Origin: Desulfobacteraceae bacterium
Lineage (GTDB): Bacteria; Desulfobacterota; Desulfobacteria; Desulfobacterales; JAABPS01
NCBI GenBank assembly: GCA_011391835.1
Contig: JAABPS010000195.1
Span: 1-5,722, forward strand
Reading direction: 5' to 3'
DNA length: 5,722 bases
Below the pieces are notes generated by a model. The model saw only the letters and a program-made list of their open reading frames with translations, was not told where the DNA came from and ran no database searches. The position numbers were made by a program, and so were the translations under genes. Each line of letters starts with the position of its first letter. The stretch's first letter is position 1. Positions 1-5,722 of the stretch are shown piece by piece.

Positions 1-807
1 GAAATAGCTGCCGCTATAATCTATGAAGGCGATGAAGAGGTGGCTACTATGGGGATTTATACGGATCTAAGGGAGAAGGTTGCTGTAGAAAAAAAGTTAA
101 AAGAGGCTCAAAGCCGTCTATTACAATCGGAAAAAATGGCTTCCATAGGGCAACTAGCATCTGGAGTGGCCCATGAGATAAATAATCCGCTAACAGGTAT
201 TCTTTTTACTGCAAATATGATACTTGAAGCCAGTAATAACAGTGACCCCATTCGGAGAGATATGGACTGTATCATCGAAGATGTGAATCGGTGCAAGCGG
301 ATTGTGAAAGACCTGCTCGTTTACAGCCGGCGCACAAATTCGTCAAAGGATTTTATTCAGTTAAATTCCCTTGTGGATAATAGCCTCTCGCTCATCCGTG
401 ATCAGAAGCTCTTCGGGAACGTGCGAATAGAAAAAATAATGCCGGATGACATGATGTTGATAAATGTGGATAAAAATCAGATCTATCAGGTGATTATTAA
501 CCTGGTAATGAATGCGGGGGATGCAATGAAGGGCAGCGGTATACTGACATTGCGGACTTATCGCGATAAACCCAGACAAAAAGCTTATCTGGAAGTTTCG
601 GACACGGGTTGCGGTATCCCCGAAGAATATTTACGGAATATTTTTGATCCCTTTTTTACAACAAAAGAATTAGGGAAAGGGACCGGGCTTGGGTTAAGCA
701 CTGCATATGGGTTAATAGAAGAGAATGGAGGGAGTATTTCAGTAAAAGAGACAAGTCCCACGGGAACGACCTTTCTGATTGAACTTCCTCTTCATGGCTC
801 TGAATAA
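1..807 (+). CDS. PAS-linked sensor histidine kinase, 5'-truncated (C-terminal 268 residues)
   Basis: The reading frame is open from base 1, so the gene begins outside the window. The GTG at 40 is internal, because the codons before it already read as the last strand of a PAS domain (...GIYTDL at about residues 18-23 of the visible part). A charged helical linker (about residues 24-45) leads into a HisKA dimerisation domain with an H-box of NtrB type, AHEINNPL. The phosphoacceptor His is codon 172-174. The HATPase_c domain follows: N-box Asn codons at 499 and 511, G1 box DTGCGIP from 601, an F-box DPFFTTK, and G2 box GKGTGLGLS from about 673. The protein ends normally at TAA 805-807. By family it autophosphorylates on His and passes phosphate to a receiver Asp. 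The adjacent receiver-kinase protein 14 nt downstream is the obvious candidate partner (inference). No membrane segment is visible in this part; the input domains lie upstream. Kinase assignment is secure; signal and target are unknown. Confidence 0.95.
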   Translation, partial: EIAAAIIYEGDEEVATMGIYTDLREKVAVEKKLKEAQSRLLQSEKMASIGQLASGVAHEINNPLTGILFTANMILEASNNSDPIRRDMDCIIEDVNRCKRIVKDLLVYSRRTNSSKDFIQLNSLVDNSLSLIRDQKLFGNVRIEKIMPDDMMLINVDKNQIYQVIINLVMNAGDAMKGSGILTLRTYRDKPRQKAYLEVSDTGCGIPEEYLRNIFDPFFTTKELGKGTGLGLSTAYGLIEENGGSISVKETSPTGTTFLIELPLHGSE

Positions 808-821
808 AGGAATAATGGATC

Positions 822-2276
822 ATGGCGCAAAACATTAGATTTGAACATCCTGACAAGTATACTATTTTAGTAATTGATGATGAAAAACGTATCCGGGAAG
901 TTACCTATACTATGTTGACCAAGGAAGGTTTTGAAGTCGCGATAGCTGAAACCGGAGAAATCGGGATGAAAATGATAGATGAGAGGCATTATGATATTGT
1001 TCTACTTGATTTGATGATGCCCGGTATTTCCGGTTTGGATGTATTATCGCATCTTAAAAGCCATCATCCCTATTCGGTAGTTGTTGTAATTACAGGTTAT
1101 GCCACTCTTGAGCACTCCATTGAAGCGATGAAGAAAGGAGCTTTTGATTTTATCCCAAAACCGTTTTCTCCCCAGGATCTTAGAGTTGTGATAATCAAAG
1201 CCATTGAATTCATACGCACCCTTCATGACATTGCCAATGAAAAATCTAGAATGGGGGTTCTTATTAACCAGCTTTCAGGCGGTGTTATGGCTACGGATAG
1301 CCAGAAAAGAGTCGCACTTGCCAATCCTGCCTTTCTGAAAATGATAGATTATTTTGAAGAGGATGCTATCGGCCGACTGGTAGGAGATGTTCTAAGAAAT
1401 AAGAAAATAGAGGGCATGATTGATGAGGCTCTCTCCATGCATGAAGAAAAATTTGCCGATTTAACTGATGAAATCGATTTCGGGGACAATATTTTGAGCA
1501 TCAGGTGTATTCCTTTCCGCGACAGGCTCGGTCGAAACTTGGGAACGATTACGGTAGTTAATGATATCACCGCTTTGAAAAAAATGGAACAGCTTAAGTC
1601 CGATTTTGTATCTATGGTCGCCCATGAGGTCAGAAGCCCCTTAAACTCCATTGGCATGCAGCTGAAAGTAATTCTGGACGGATTAGCCGGTGATGTTACT
1701 GAAAAACAGAAGGAGATACTCAGCAGGGCTTCAGAAAAAATCAAAGCATTGAACAATCTGTCCACAGAGCTTTTGGATCTTGCCAGGATCGAATCCGGCC
1801 TGATTATGCAGGAAAAAGAAAAACTCGATATAGACAAACTTTTAAGGGATCAGACAAACTTTTTTCAAGAAGCCGCCCGCACAAAAGGCATCCGGTTGGA
1901 ACTTGATAATCTTCCTGAGCTTCCACCAGTGCTTGCCAATTTGGGCAACATGGAGGAGGTATTATCCAATCTAATCAGCAATGCCATTAACTATACACCG
2001 GATAATGGCAGGATAGTAATTTCTGCCCGGGTAGAAAAAAAGTATCTCTGTATCACAGTTCGTGATACTGGTTTTGGTATCCCTGCGGAGGATATTGAAA
2101 GAATTTTCGAGAGATTTTATCGTGTAAAAAATGAAAAGACTCGGCATATTATTGGCACCGGATTGGGCCTGCCTATCGTTAAAAGCATTGTAGAAGCGCA
2201 CAACGGAAAAATCAAGGTGGAAAGCGAGCTCGGCAAGGGGAGCACATTTTTTATCTATCTGCCGCTGGTATTGTAG
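822..2276 (+). CDS. Hybrid regulator: receiver - PAS - HisKA - HATPase_c
   Basis: A 484-residue, apparently cytoplasmic protein. Residues 13-130 form a CheY-like receiver with acidic pair D19/D20, phosphoacceptor D63 (in LLDLMMPG), T91 and K113 (in PKPF), so it should accept phosphate. Residues about 145-252 are PAS-like, ending in the usual VVNDIT strand. HisKA follows with H268 in VAHEVRSPLN. HATPase_c has N-box residues N383 and N387, G1 D415-x-G417-x-G419, and G2 GTGLGL at 445-450, so the kinase looks catalytically intact. An AAGGA-like ribosome site (806-811) lies 10 nt before ATG 822; the ATG at 815 is out of frame. The gene follows the upstream kinase by 14 nt and is probably cotranscribed. 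Having a receiver in front of a complete kinase, rather than behind it, suggests phosphorylation or partner binding at D63 tunes the downstream kinase (inference). There is no DNA-binding output, so the final response regulator must be encoded elsewhere. Specific signal unknown. Confidence 0.95.
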   Translation: MAQNIRFEHPDKYTILVIDDEKRIREVTYTMLTKEGFEVAIAETGEIGMKMIDERHYDIVLLDLMMPGISGLDVLSHLKSHHPYSVVVVITGYATLEHSIEAMKKGAFDFIPKPFSPQDLRVVIIKAIEFIRTLHDIANEKSRMGVLINQLSGGVMATDSQKRVALANPAFLKMIDYFEEDAIGRLVGDVLRNKKIEGMIDEALSMHEEKFADLTDEIDFGDNILSIRCIPFRDRLGRNLGTITVVNDITALKKMEQLKSDFVSMVAHEVRSPLNSIGMQLKVILDGLAGDVTEKQKEILSRASEKIKALNNLSTELLDLARIESGLIMQEKEKLDIDKLLRDQTNFFQEAARTKGIRLELDNLPELPPVLANLGNMEEVLSNLISNAINYTPDNGRIVISARVEKKYLCITVRDTGFGIPAEDIERIFERFYRVKNEKTRHIIGTGLGLPIVKSIVEAHNGKIKVESELGKGSTFFIYLPLVL

Positions 2277-2528
2277 TGCAGATACCGAATAATCCATTAA
2301 ATCTAAAAGCTTGTTTAAATCAAATCCAGGAAAAATCACCACAAACTTCTCTGGCTCAATACACTTTAAGTGGTGTAATCTCTTCAGAACTTTTGAGTCA
2401 TAAATTTAGAAACGGTGGGATACATTTACATTCATTGCATAACATATTAATATGCGAACATCATTTTTTGCACTTTTTGACAGACATTCAGATTTATAAA
2501 AAAAGTCCTTAGATTCTCCGAATCGTTT
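2277..2528. other. Convergent intergenic region, no convincing gene
   Basis: This 252-nt AT-rich stretch separates the converging kinase and FemAB-like genes. It contains a 12-bp perfect palindrome, CATATTAATATG, at 2443-2454, and a small inverted repeat, TACAC/GTGTA, at 2360-2364 and 2373-2377. Neither is followed by a T tract and neither resembles a known operator. A 78-codon open frame beginning at GTG 2276 overlaps the kinase stop, but its composition does not look like a protein. The only likely functional element is the hairpin near 2512. Confidence 0.6.
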
Positions 2529-2530
2529 TT
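2498..2530. terminator. Possible weak bidirectional terminator between convergent genes
   Basis: An inverted repeat GATTC-TCC-GAATC (2512-2524; 5-bp stem, 3-nt loop) is followed on the + strand by G and five Ts (2526-2530). On the - strand it is followed, after seven bases, by seven Ts (the A run at 2498-2504). The placement, directly after the stop codon of the - strand gene and between converging genes, suits a shared terminator. The stem is short and only moderately stable, so this is tentative. Confidence 0.35.
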
Positions 2531-3614
2531 ACCAGTGAATAATCCTGTCCCATAACTTACGCCGGTTGTTCCAGAGGTAGCCTTTATCCTTCCATGCATT
2601 TCTGGCATACACAGGAATTTTTTCCATAGCCTTTCGTGGAATGGAATACCTTTTTTCATAAATCTCAATCGCTACCTTCTCACCCTTAAATCGTTCCTTC
2701 CAGTGCGCCAAACCCAGGGTGGGTGTATATCCAAAATCGGCCCAATTGTATCCCGCGTTACAGGCATGGTTCAGTATGGTCTTGTTCATCAGCAGATTAA
2801 TTCGATGATTGTCTTTCGTATGCGATGCAATGATTGCAAGATAACAGGTTGCTGGCGTGTAATGGCACAATGCCGTTACAACAGGTTTGCCATTAACCAG
2901 CGCTGCAAATAATTTGCTTTTATCTTTGAATAATTCTATCCGCTTCATGAGTTCGGCTTTTGCTGGAGGCTTTTCGCTGTTTCGCAGCCATGTATCAGCA
3001 ACCATGCTAATAAGAGTTTCAGCATAATTAAAATTATCGTCTAAAATAACGGTTACACCATCTTTTTCGCACTTTCTTATTTGCTCTCTTAATTTTTTTG
3101 ACCACAGTTTCATCCATATAAATTCTTCAAATGGCCGCCTTAACTGAAGAATGTAATTGCAAGGCAACTGATTATAAGGGTCATGCCTTGGGTAAAAGCC
3201 ATAGCGGAGCAGGGTTTGTAAATATTCACTCCCGGCTTCGCTTGAAAATGGGAGGGCATGGTGGATGGTAAATGTTGATACGCTTTTGGAATGATTTTTC
3301 TCTATATAATCCAGAACAGTCTCAGCAGCTTTGTGTTTATCCTCAACAGCAAGGTTATATTTAAATAAAAACGAACTGGAGTTTCCTTTGGGGAGAGAAA
3401 TGAGTTTCGAATAAAGCTTTTTTCTTATTTTGGATAGAGCAAATATGCTTATGATTTCTGATGTTGAATTTTCAACAATCAGTGGAATAAATTGCCAGCC
3501 GGCTGATTCATATATATCTTTCCAATCAAAATATTGATAAAAATTACCGTTTTCTTTATCAATGAATGAATCCCATCGCTCTTTATCGTTAATGGTTGCT
3601 TCTCGAACATTCAT
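2529..3614 (-). CDS. FemAB-like / GNAT-fold acyl- or aminoacyltransferase
   Basis: A 361-residue soluble protein with no signal peptide. The N-terminal half carries the FemAB-type motif FYQYFDWKDIYES (25-37) and a strand-rich region ending near residue 158 (QLPCNYILQL). A basic helix follows (KLWSKKLREQIRKCEKDG, 169-186). The C-terminal GNAT-like domain spans about 187-323, with the segment NGKPVVTAL (241-249), a tract rich in hydrophobic residues (258-263), and the closing pattern GLAHWKERFKGE...YEKRYS (301-324). Related proteins (FemA/B/X and the Pfam Acetyltransf_6/CelD group) transfer aminoacyl or acyl groups to peptidoglycan precursors or exopolysaccharides; which applies here cannot be decided. 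The ATG at 3614 lies 7 nt after the upstream cyclotransferase stop with only a poor ribosome site, suggesting translational coupling. The last residues (WDRIIHW) end at TAA 2529-2531. Fold class is confident; substrate is unknown. Confidence 0.82.
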   Translation of the reverse strand: MNVREATINDKERWDSFIDKENGNFYQYFDWKDIYESAGWQFIPLIVENSTSEIISIFALSKIRKKLYSKLISLPKGNSSSFLFKYNLAVEDKHKAAETVLDYIEKNHSKSVSTFTIHHALPFSSEAGSEYLQTLLRYGFYPRHDPYNQLPCNYILQLRRPFEEFIWMKLWSKKLREQIRKCEKDGVTVILDDNFNYAETLISMVADTWLRNSEKPPAKAELMKRIELFKDKSKLFAALVNGKPVVTALCHYTPATCYLAIIASHTKDNHRINLLMNKTILNHACNAGYNWADFGYTPTLGLAHWKERFKGEKVAIEIYEKRYSIPRKAMEKIPVYARNAWKDKGYLWNNRRKLWDRIIHW

Positions 3615-3621
3615 ATTACAG

Positions 3622-4440
3622 TTAATACTCGCGACTGATTAATTTGATCTCAAAAAGCACCGGCCATAATTTGCCAGTAACAAATAACCTGTCATTTGCG
3701 GCATCATATGCAATTCCGTTCAAAACATCTACTGGTTCCTTATGGTCATCCGGGCTCAAAATGCCTGTCAGATCAATCCATCCAATAACCTTGCCTGTCT
3801 CAGGGTCAATCCGTATAATACGGTTTGATTTCCAAATATTTGCAAATATTTCACCCTTGACATATTCCAGTTCATTGAGTTTGGTTACAGGCGCCTTGCC
3901 GTCACGAACCACAATCCGGGAAACTTCCTTGAAAGTTTCGCTGTCGAGAAAATATAAGGTTGCGGATCCATCGCTCATAATTAAGTTTTTCCCATCATGG
4001 GTAATACCCCAACCTTCTGTCGCATATTCAAAATTTTTCAATAAATTAAACGTCTCTTTATCATAGATAAAGCCGGTTTTTGAGTCTAACGTGAGCTGAA
4101 TAATTCTGTTGCCATGGATTGTAATCCCTTCACCAAAATATTTTTCCGGAAGCGTGTATAGCTGTATAACTTTTCCAGTCTCCAAATTAACTTTACGCAA
4201 TGTAGAGTACCCATACCTGCCGGTTCCTTCATAAAGAAAACCATCATCATACATGAGTCCCTGTGTAAATGCGCTGGCATCGTGGGGATACGTATTGACA
4301 ATAGTGTAAGTATAGAAGAGTATGCCTTTATCTGGCTGATTATTTTTCCTTAAATATACAACTATTAGATAAATCAGTATAATACCCAAGAGAAATAGTG
4401 TGAGCGCTATTCTGCGTGAAGCGTGCATGTTAGTATCCAT
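3622..4440 (-). CDS. Membrane-anchored glutamine cyclotransferase (plant/papaya type)
   Basis: A 272-residue protein. A short basic N-terminus (R9, R10) precedes one hydrophobic segment (about 11-30), which is followed by RKNNQ. This predicts a signal anchor with the enzyme in the periplasm. Residues 45-268 form a five-bladed-propeller-type glutaminyl-peptide cyclotransferase, which converts N-terminal Gln to pyroglutamate with release of ammonia. Family landmarks in order: FTQGL (58-62), LYEGTG (69-74), YFGEGIT (101-107), EGWG (142-145), MSDGSATLYFLD (155-166), LNELEY (188-193), ANIW (200-203), LNGIAYD (240-246), VTGKLWP (254-260). Aligned by eye with the papaya enzyme's active site as I recall it, F58, Q60, F102, E104, W144, N189, W203 and K257 are retained. 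Position 118 is Leu, where the usual QLTW motif has Trp. No clear ribosome site precedes ATG 4440; an alternative ATG at 4428 (Met5) has GGAT upstream and would lose only four residues. It is first gene of an operon with the FemAB-like gene. Confidence 0.93.
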   Translation of the reverse strand: MDTNMHASRRIALTLFLLGIILIYLIVVYLRKNNQPDKGILFYTYTIVNTYPHDASAFTQGLMYDDGFLYEGTGRYGYSTLRKVNLETGKVIQLYTLPEKYFGEGITIHGNRIIQLTLDSKTGFIYDKETFNLLKNFEYATEGWGITHDGKNLIMSDGSATLYFLDSETFKEVSRIVVRDGKAPVTKLNELEYVKGEIFANIWKSNRIIRIDPETGKVIGWIDLTGILSPDDHKEPVDVLNGIAYDAANDRLFVTGKLWPVLFEIKLISREY

Positions 4441-4454
4441 ATTTTTTTGAATGA

Positions 4455-4483
4455 ATTATATCTGCGAGCTGATGACTCTTGAA
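4455..4483 (-). promoter_or_regulatory. Candidate sigma70-type promoter for the cyclotransferase operon
   Basis: On the - strand a perfect TATAAT -10 box (4460-4455) lies 17 nt after TTCAAG (4483-4478), a half-matching -35. Transcription would start near 4448, leaving only about 8 nt before the ATG at 4440. That fits the missing ribosome site there and may favour a near-leaderless message or the downstream Met5 start. The region is AT-rich, so chance matches are likely. Confidence 0.4.
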
Positions 4484-4506
4484 CGTTATAGAATCTTTAC
4501 TATACA
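4479..4506 (+). promoter_or_regulatory. Candidate promoter for the Cys-cluster / PP-loop operon
   Basis: TTGAAC (4479-4484) and TATACA (4501-4506) are spaced by 16 nt on the + strand, giving a leader of about 80 nt. A second candidate, TTGAAG (4544-4549) with TATATC (4567-4572), has a 17-nt spacer but a leader of only about 14 nt, which would start close to the ribosome site. The first overlaps the -35 of the opposite promoter, so the two directions could compete. Both are weak consensus matches in AT-rich DNA. Confidence 0.3.
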
Positions 4507-4577
4507 GTCAATAATAGATTAGCGTTTCTTTTTCTACCTTTTTTTGAAGCTGTATTTAAAATAGCATATATCATAAT

Positions 4578-4585
4578 GGTGGTGA
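4578..4585 (+). promoter_or_regulatory. Ribosome binding site of the Cys-cluster gene
   Basis: GGTGGTGA contains GGTGA (4581-4585), complementary to the 16S anti-Shine-Dalgarno end. It lies 7 nt before ATG 4593, which supports that start. The ATG at 4576 is out of frame. Confidence 0.6.
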
Positions 4586-4592
4586 AGTATTT

Positions 4593-5003
4593 ATGAAAAT
4601 TAAAGCATGTGAGAAACATCTTGGTATGTGCAATTACACATGCTGCAGTTTCCAGGATAACTATATCGTTCTTTATCCGGATGAACTCGAGACAACCCGG
4701 TTAAACACAGAGCATCTGAAAATAATTGATGATAACTACCACGGAGGCAAAAAAGCCATTTGCCTGAAGCCATGCACTGAAAAAGACTTCAAACCATTTG
4801 ATTGTGAAATCTATCCGTATTTTTTACATATGAGTGAAACCGGTGAGGTTAAATTTTTAAAAGGCAAAAAATGCCCCTTGAAAAAGAAGGAATTGATACA
4901 TCATAAAAAAGACTGCTTGAATAAATTTAAAAAATTGATCAAAAATCAAAAGATTTTTGAATGGCAAAGAAACCTTGAATTAATTGGGTACGAAATTGAG
5001 TAA
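4593..5003 (+). CDS. Small Cys-cluster protein, YkgJ/FliB-like (putative metal or Fe-S site)
   Basis: A 136-residue protein with nine cysteines: C6, C13, C17, C18, C57, C61, C71, C94 and C108. The CNYTCC cluster (13-18), the ICLKPC pair (56-61) and C71-x-IYPYF resemble the layout of the CxxCxxCC/YkgJ (FliB-like) group, where the cysteines are thought to hold zinc, iron or an Fe-S cluster. The match is by pattern only, as the spacing here is C-x3-CC rather than the classic CxxCxxCC. The protein is lysine-rich (23 of 136), with 14 Lys in residues 87-120, making the C-terminal half strongly basic and possibly able to touch nucleic acid (inference). No signal peptide or membrane segment is seen. 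It starts at ATG 4593 after a good ribosome site and ends at TAA 5001-5003, 24 nt before the PP-loop gene, so the two are probably cotranscribed and may act together. The biochemical role is unknown. Confidence 0.8.
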   Translation: MKIKACEKHLGMCNYTCCSFQDNYIVLYPDELETTRLNTEHLKIIDDNYHGGKKAICLKPCTEKDFKPFDCEIYPYFLHMSETGEVKFLKGKKCPLKKKELIHHKKDCLNKFKKLIKNQKIFEWQRNLELIGYEIE

Positions 5004-5027
5004 TTCATCTGGCAGGACGATAGCAAA

Positions 5028-5722
5028 ATGATTATATCCAGCCCGGAGATCAAATCTAAAAACAAGGAAGTATGTATTTCCTCAGAAATACAATTAAAGA
5101 ATCATCGCCAGCACACCCCTTCATCTCTGTGGTTTGCATTTTCTGCAGACTATAAAAACCCCCTGTCTCTTCTGTCTGATGGTTTTGTTGTATCCTTATT
5201 GCTTTTAGCTATGTCCAAAGGAGAAGATATGTATGTTAAAGGGACAATGTCATTTGAGTTGTTTAAAAGGCTGGCAAAATATCAGAAGGTTTTCAATGCG
5301 TGGTTTCCTGCCATATATAAAGTCATTGATATTCACTGCGATAATTTCATAAGCAAATCTGAAAAACACCGGAAGAAAGGCGCGTGTGCCTTTTCGGGAG
5401 GGGTTGATTCATTTTATACGCTGTGGTCTCATCTTCCTGAAAAGAACAAAAATGAAAAGTATCAAATTTCGTATGCTCTTTTCATTCATGGCTTTGATAT
5501 TCCTTTAAAAGATGAAGGCACGTATACGATTGCAAAAAAAAAGTATAAAACCCTGCTAAATAAAATTGGCATAAATCTCATCAGCGTAGCTACAAATATT
5601 AAAGAAATCACCCGAAGTCTTAATTGGGAACTTTCTCATGGACCGGCCTTAATAGGAACTGCTCTGTTTTTTCAGAACATGTTTTCACATTTCTACATTC
5701 CGGCAAGCGATCCCTTGAATGA
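5028..5722 (+). CDS. PP-loop ATP pyrophosphatase-like protein, 3'-truncated
   Basis: The frame is open from ATG 5028 to the window edge (231 complete codons, no stop), so the C-terminus is missing. AGGA at 5014-5017 lies 10 nt before the ATG. The first ~115 residues form an uncharacterised domain including a hydrophobic helix (about 46-62) and a charged stretch ending DIHCDNFISKSEKHRKK (101-117). The core is ACAFSGGVDSFYTLW (119-133), a P-loop-like SGGVDS pyrophosphate-binding motif at 123-128, as in adenine-nucleotide alpha-hydrolases (QueC, MnmA, ThiI, GMP and asparagine synthetases). Next come a strand ending FIHGFDIPL (152-160), a helix, and LISVATNIKEI (184-194). HGPALIGTAL (204-213) and YIPASDP (223-229) follow in the positions where this group has further conserved residues. 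Such enzymes activate a carbonyl or carboxyl as an adenylate for N or S transfer; the acceptor here is unknown. It does not match QueC, TilS, TtcA or MnmA closely enough to name. Confidence 0.85.
   Translation, partial: MIISSPEIKSKNKEVCISSEIQLKNHRQHTPSSLWFAFSADYKNPLSLLSDGFVVSLLLLAMSKGEDMYVKGTMSFELFKRLAKYQKVFNAWFPAIYKVIDIHCDNFISKSEKHRKKGACAFSGGVDSFYTLWSHLPEKNKNEKYQISYALFIHGFDIPLKDEGTYTIAKKKYKTLLNKIGINLISVATNIKEITRSLNWELSHGPALIGTALFFQNMFSHFYIPASDPLN

Noticed and set aside
40..42. GTG 40 as the true start of the first kinase
   Set aside because: The frame stays open to base 1 and the preceding 13 codons read as the end of a PAS domain, so the gene starts upstream of the window.
1349..1837. A 162-codon - strand frame opposite the receiver-kinase gene
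   Set aside because: It lies wholly antisense to the well-supported PAS and HisKA coding region; the Ser-rich, Phe-rich translation is a typical shadow of that gene.
1971..2342. A 123-codon - strand frame reaching into the convergent intergenic region
   Set aside because: Most of it is antisense to the HATPase_c domain and it shows no recognisable motif or ribosome site.
2443..2454. 12-bp palindrome CATATTAATATG as an operator
   Set aside because: It sits between the 3' ends of convergent genes with no promoter nearby; a short AT-only core is expected by chance in DNA of this composition.
2276..2512. A 78-codon + strand open frame whose GTG overlaps the kinase stop (TAGTG)
   Set aside because: The stop/start overlap is suggestive of coupling, but no ribosome site is evident, the composition is unlike a folded protein, there is no recognisable motif, and the frame runs through AT-rich intergenic DNA.
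3644..4066. A 140-codon + strand frame opposite the cyclotransferase
   Set aside because: The opposite strand encodes a full set of cyclotransferase motifs here; the + strand translation is a Ser/Pro-rich shadow without family resemblance.
5163..5213. Transmembrane segment in the PP-loop protein (residues about 46-62)
   Set aside because: The hydrophobic stretch is short, contains S50-D51-G52, lacks flanking topology signals and sits in a protein whose core is a cytoplasmic ATP-binding fold; a buried helix is more likely.

Overview
The window reads as ordinary chromosomal DNA of a moderately AT-rich Gram-negative bacterium. A long-stalk NtrB-type histidine kinase next to a receiver-PAS-kinase hybrid, a membrane-anchored papaya-type glutamine cyclotransferase and a FemAB-like protein together recall environmental lineages such as Desulfobacterota, Nitrospirota or anammox planctomycetes. 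That placement is an inference from gene style only; no rRNA or other marker is present. No tRNA, rRNA, insertion sequence or CRISPR array was seen.

Region 1 (1-2276, + strand) is a two-gene signalling unit. The C-terminal part of a PAS/HisKA/HATPase sensor kinase (cut by the left edge) is followed after 14 nt by a 484-residue protein with an N-terminal receiver domain, a PAS-like region and a second complete kinase core. Neither visible part has a DNA-binding or enzymatic output domain, so the pair looks like an intermediate part of a phosphorelay. Region 2 (2277-2528) is a 252-nt convergent intergenic stretch with a small hairpin flanked by T tracts on both strands and no convincing gene.

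Region 3 (4440-2529, - strand) is a tight two-gene operon. A membrane-anchored glutamine cyclotransferase comes first, and a FemAB/GNAT-fold acyl- or aminoacyltransferase starts 7 nt after its stop. Both suggest chemistry on peptides or envelope polymers. The cyclotransferase keeps nearly all the active-site residues I recall for the papaya enzyme but has Leu where a Trp is usual.

Region 4 (4441-4592) is a 152-nt divergent promoter region. Region 5 (4593-5722, + strand) holds a 136-residue lysine-rich, nine-cysteine protein and then, 24 nt downstream, a PP-loop ATPase-like gene that runs off the right edge. The PP-loop gene (5028 to the end) has no stop in the window. It is clearly coding by its SGGVDS nucleotide-binding loop. 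The Cys-cluster/PP-loop pair is the least explained part of the window and the best candidate for an undescribed modification system, although its substrate cannot be read from sequence alone.
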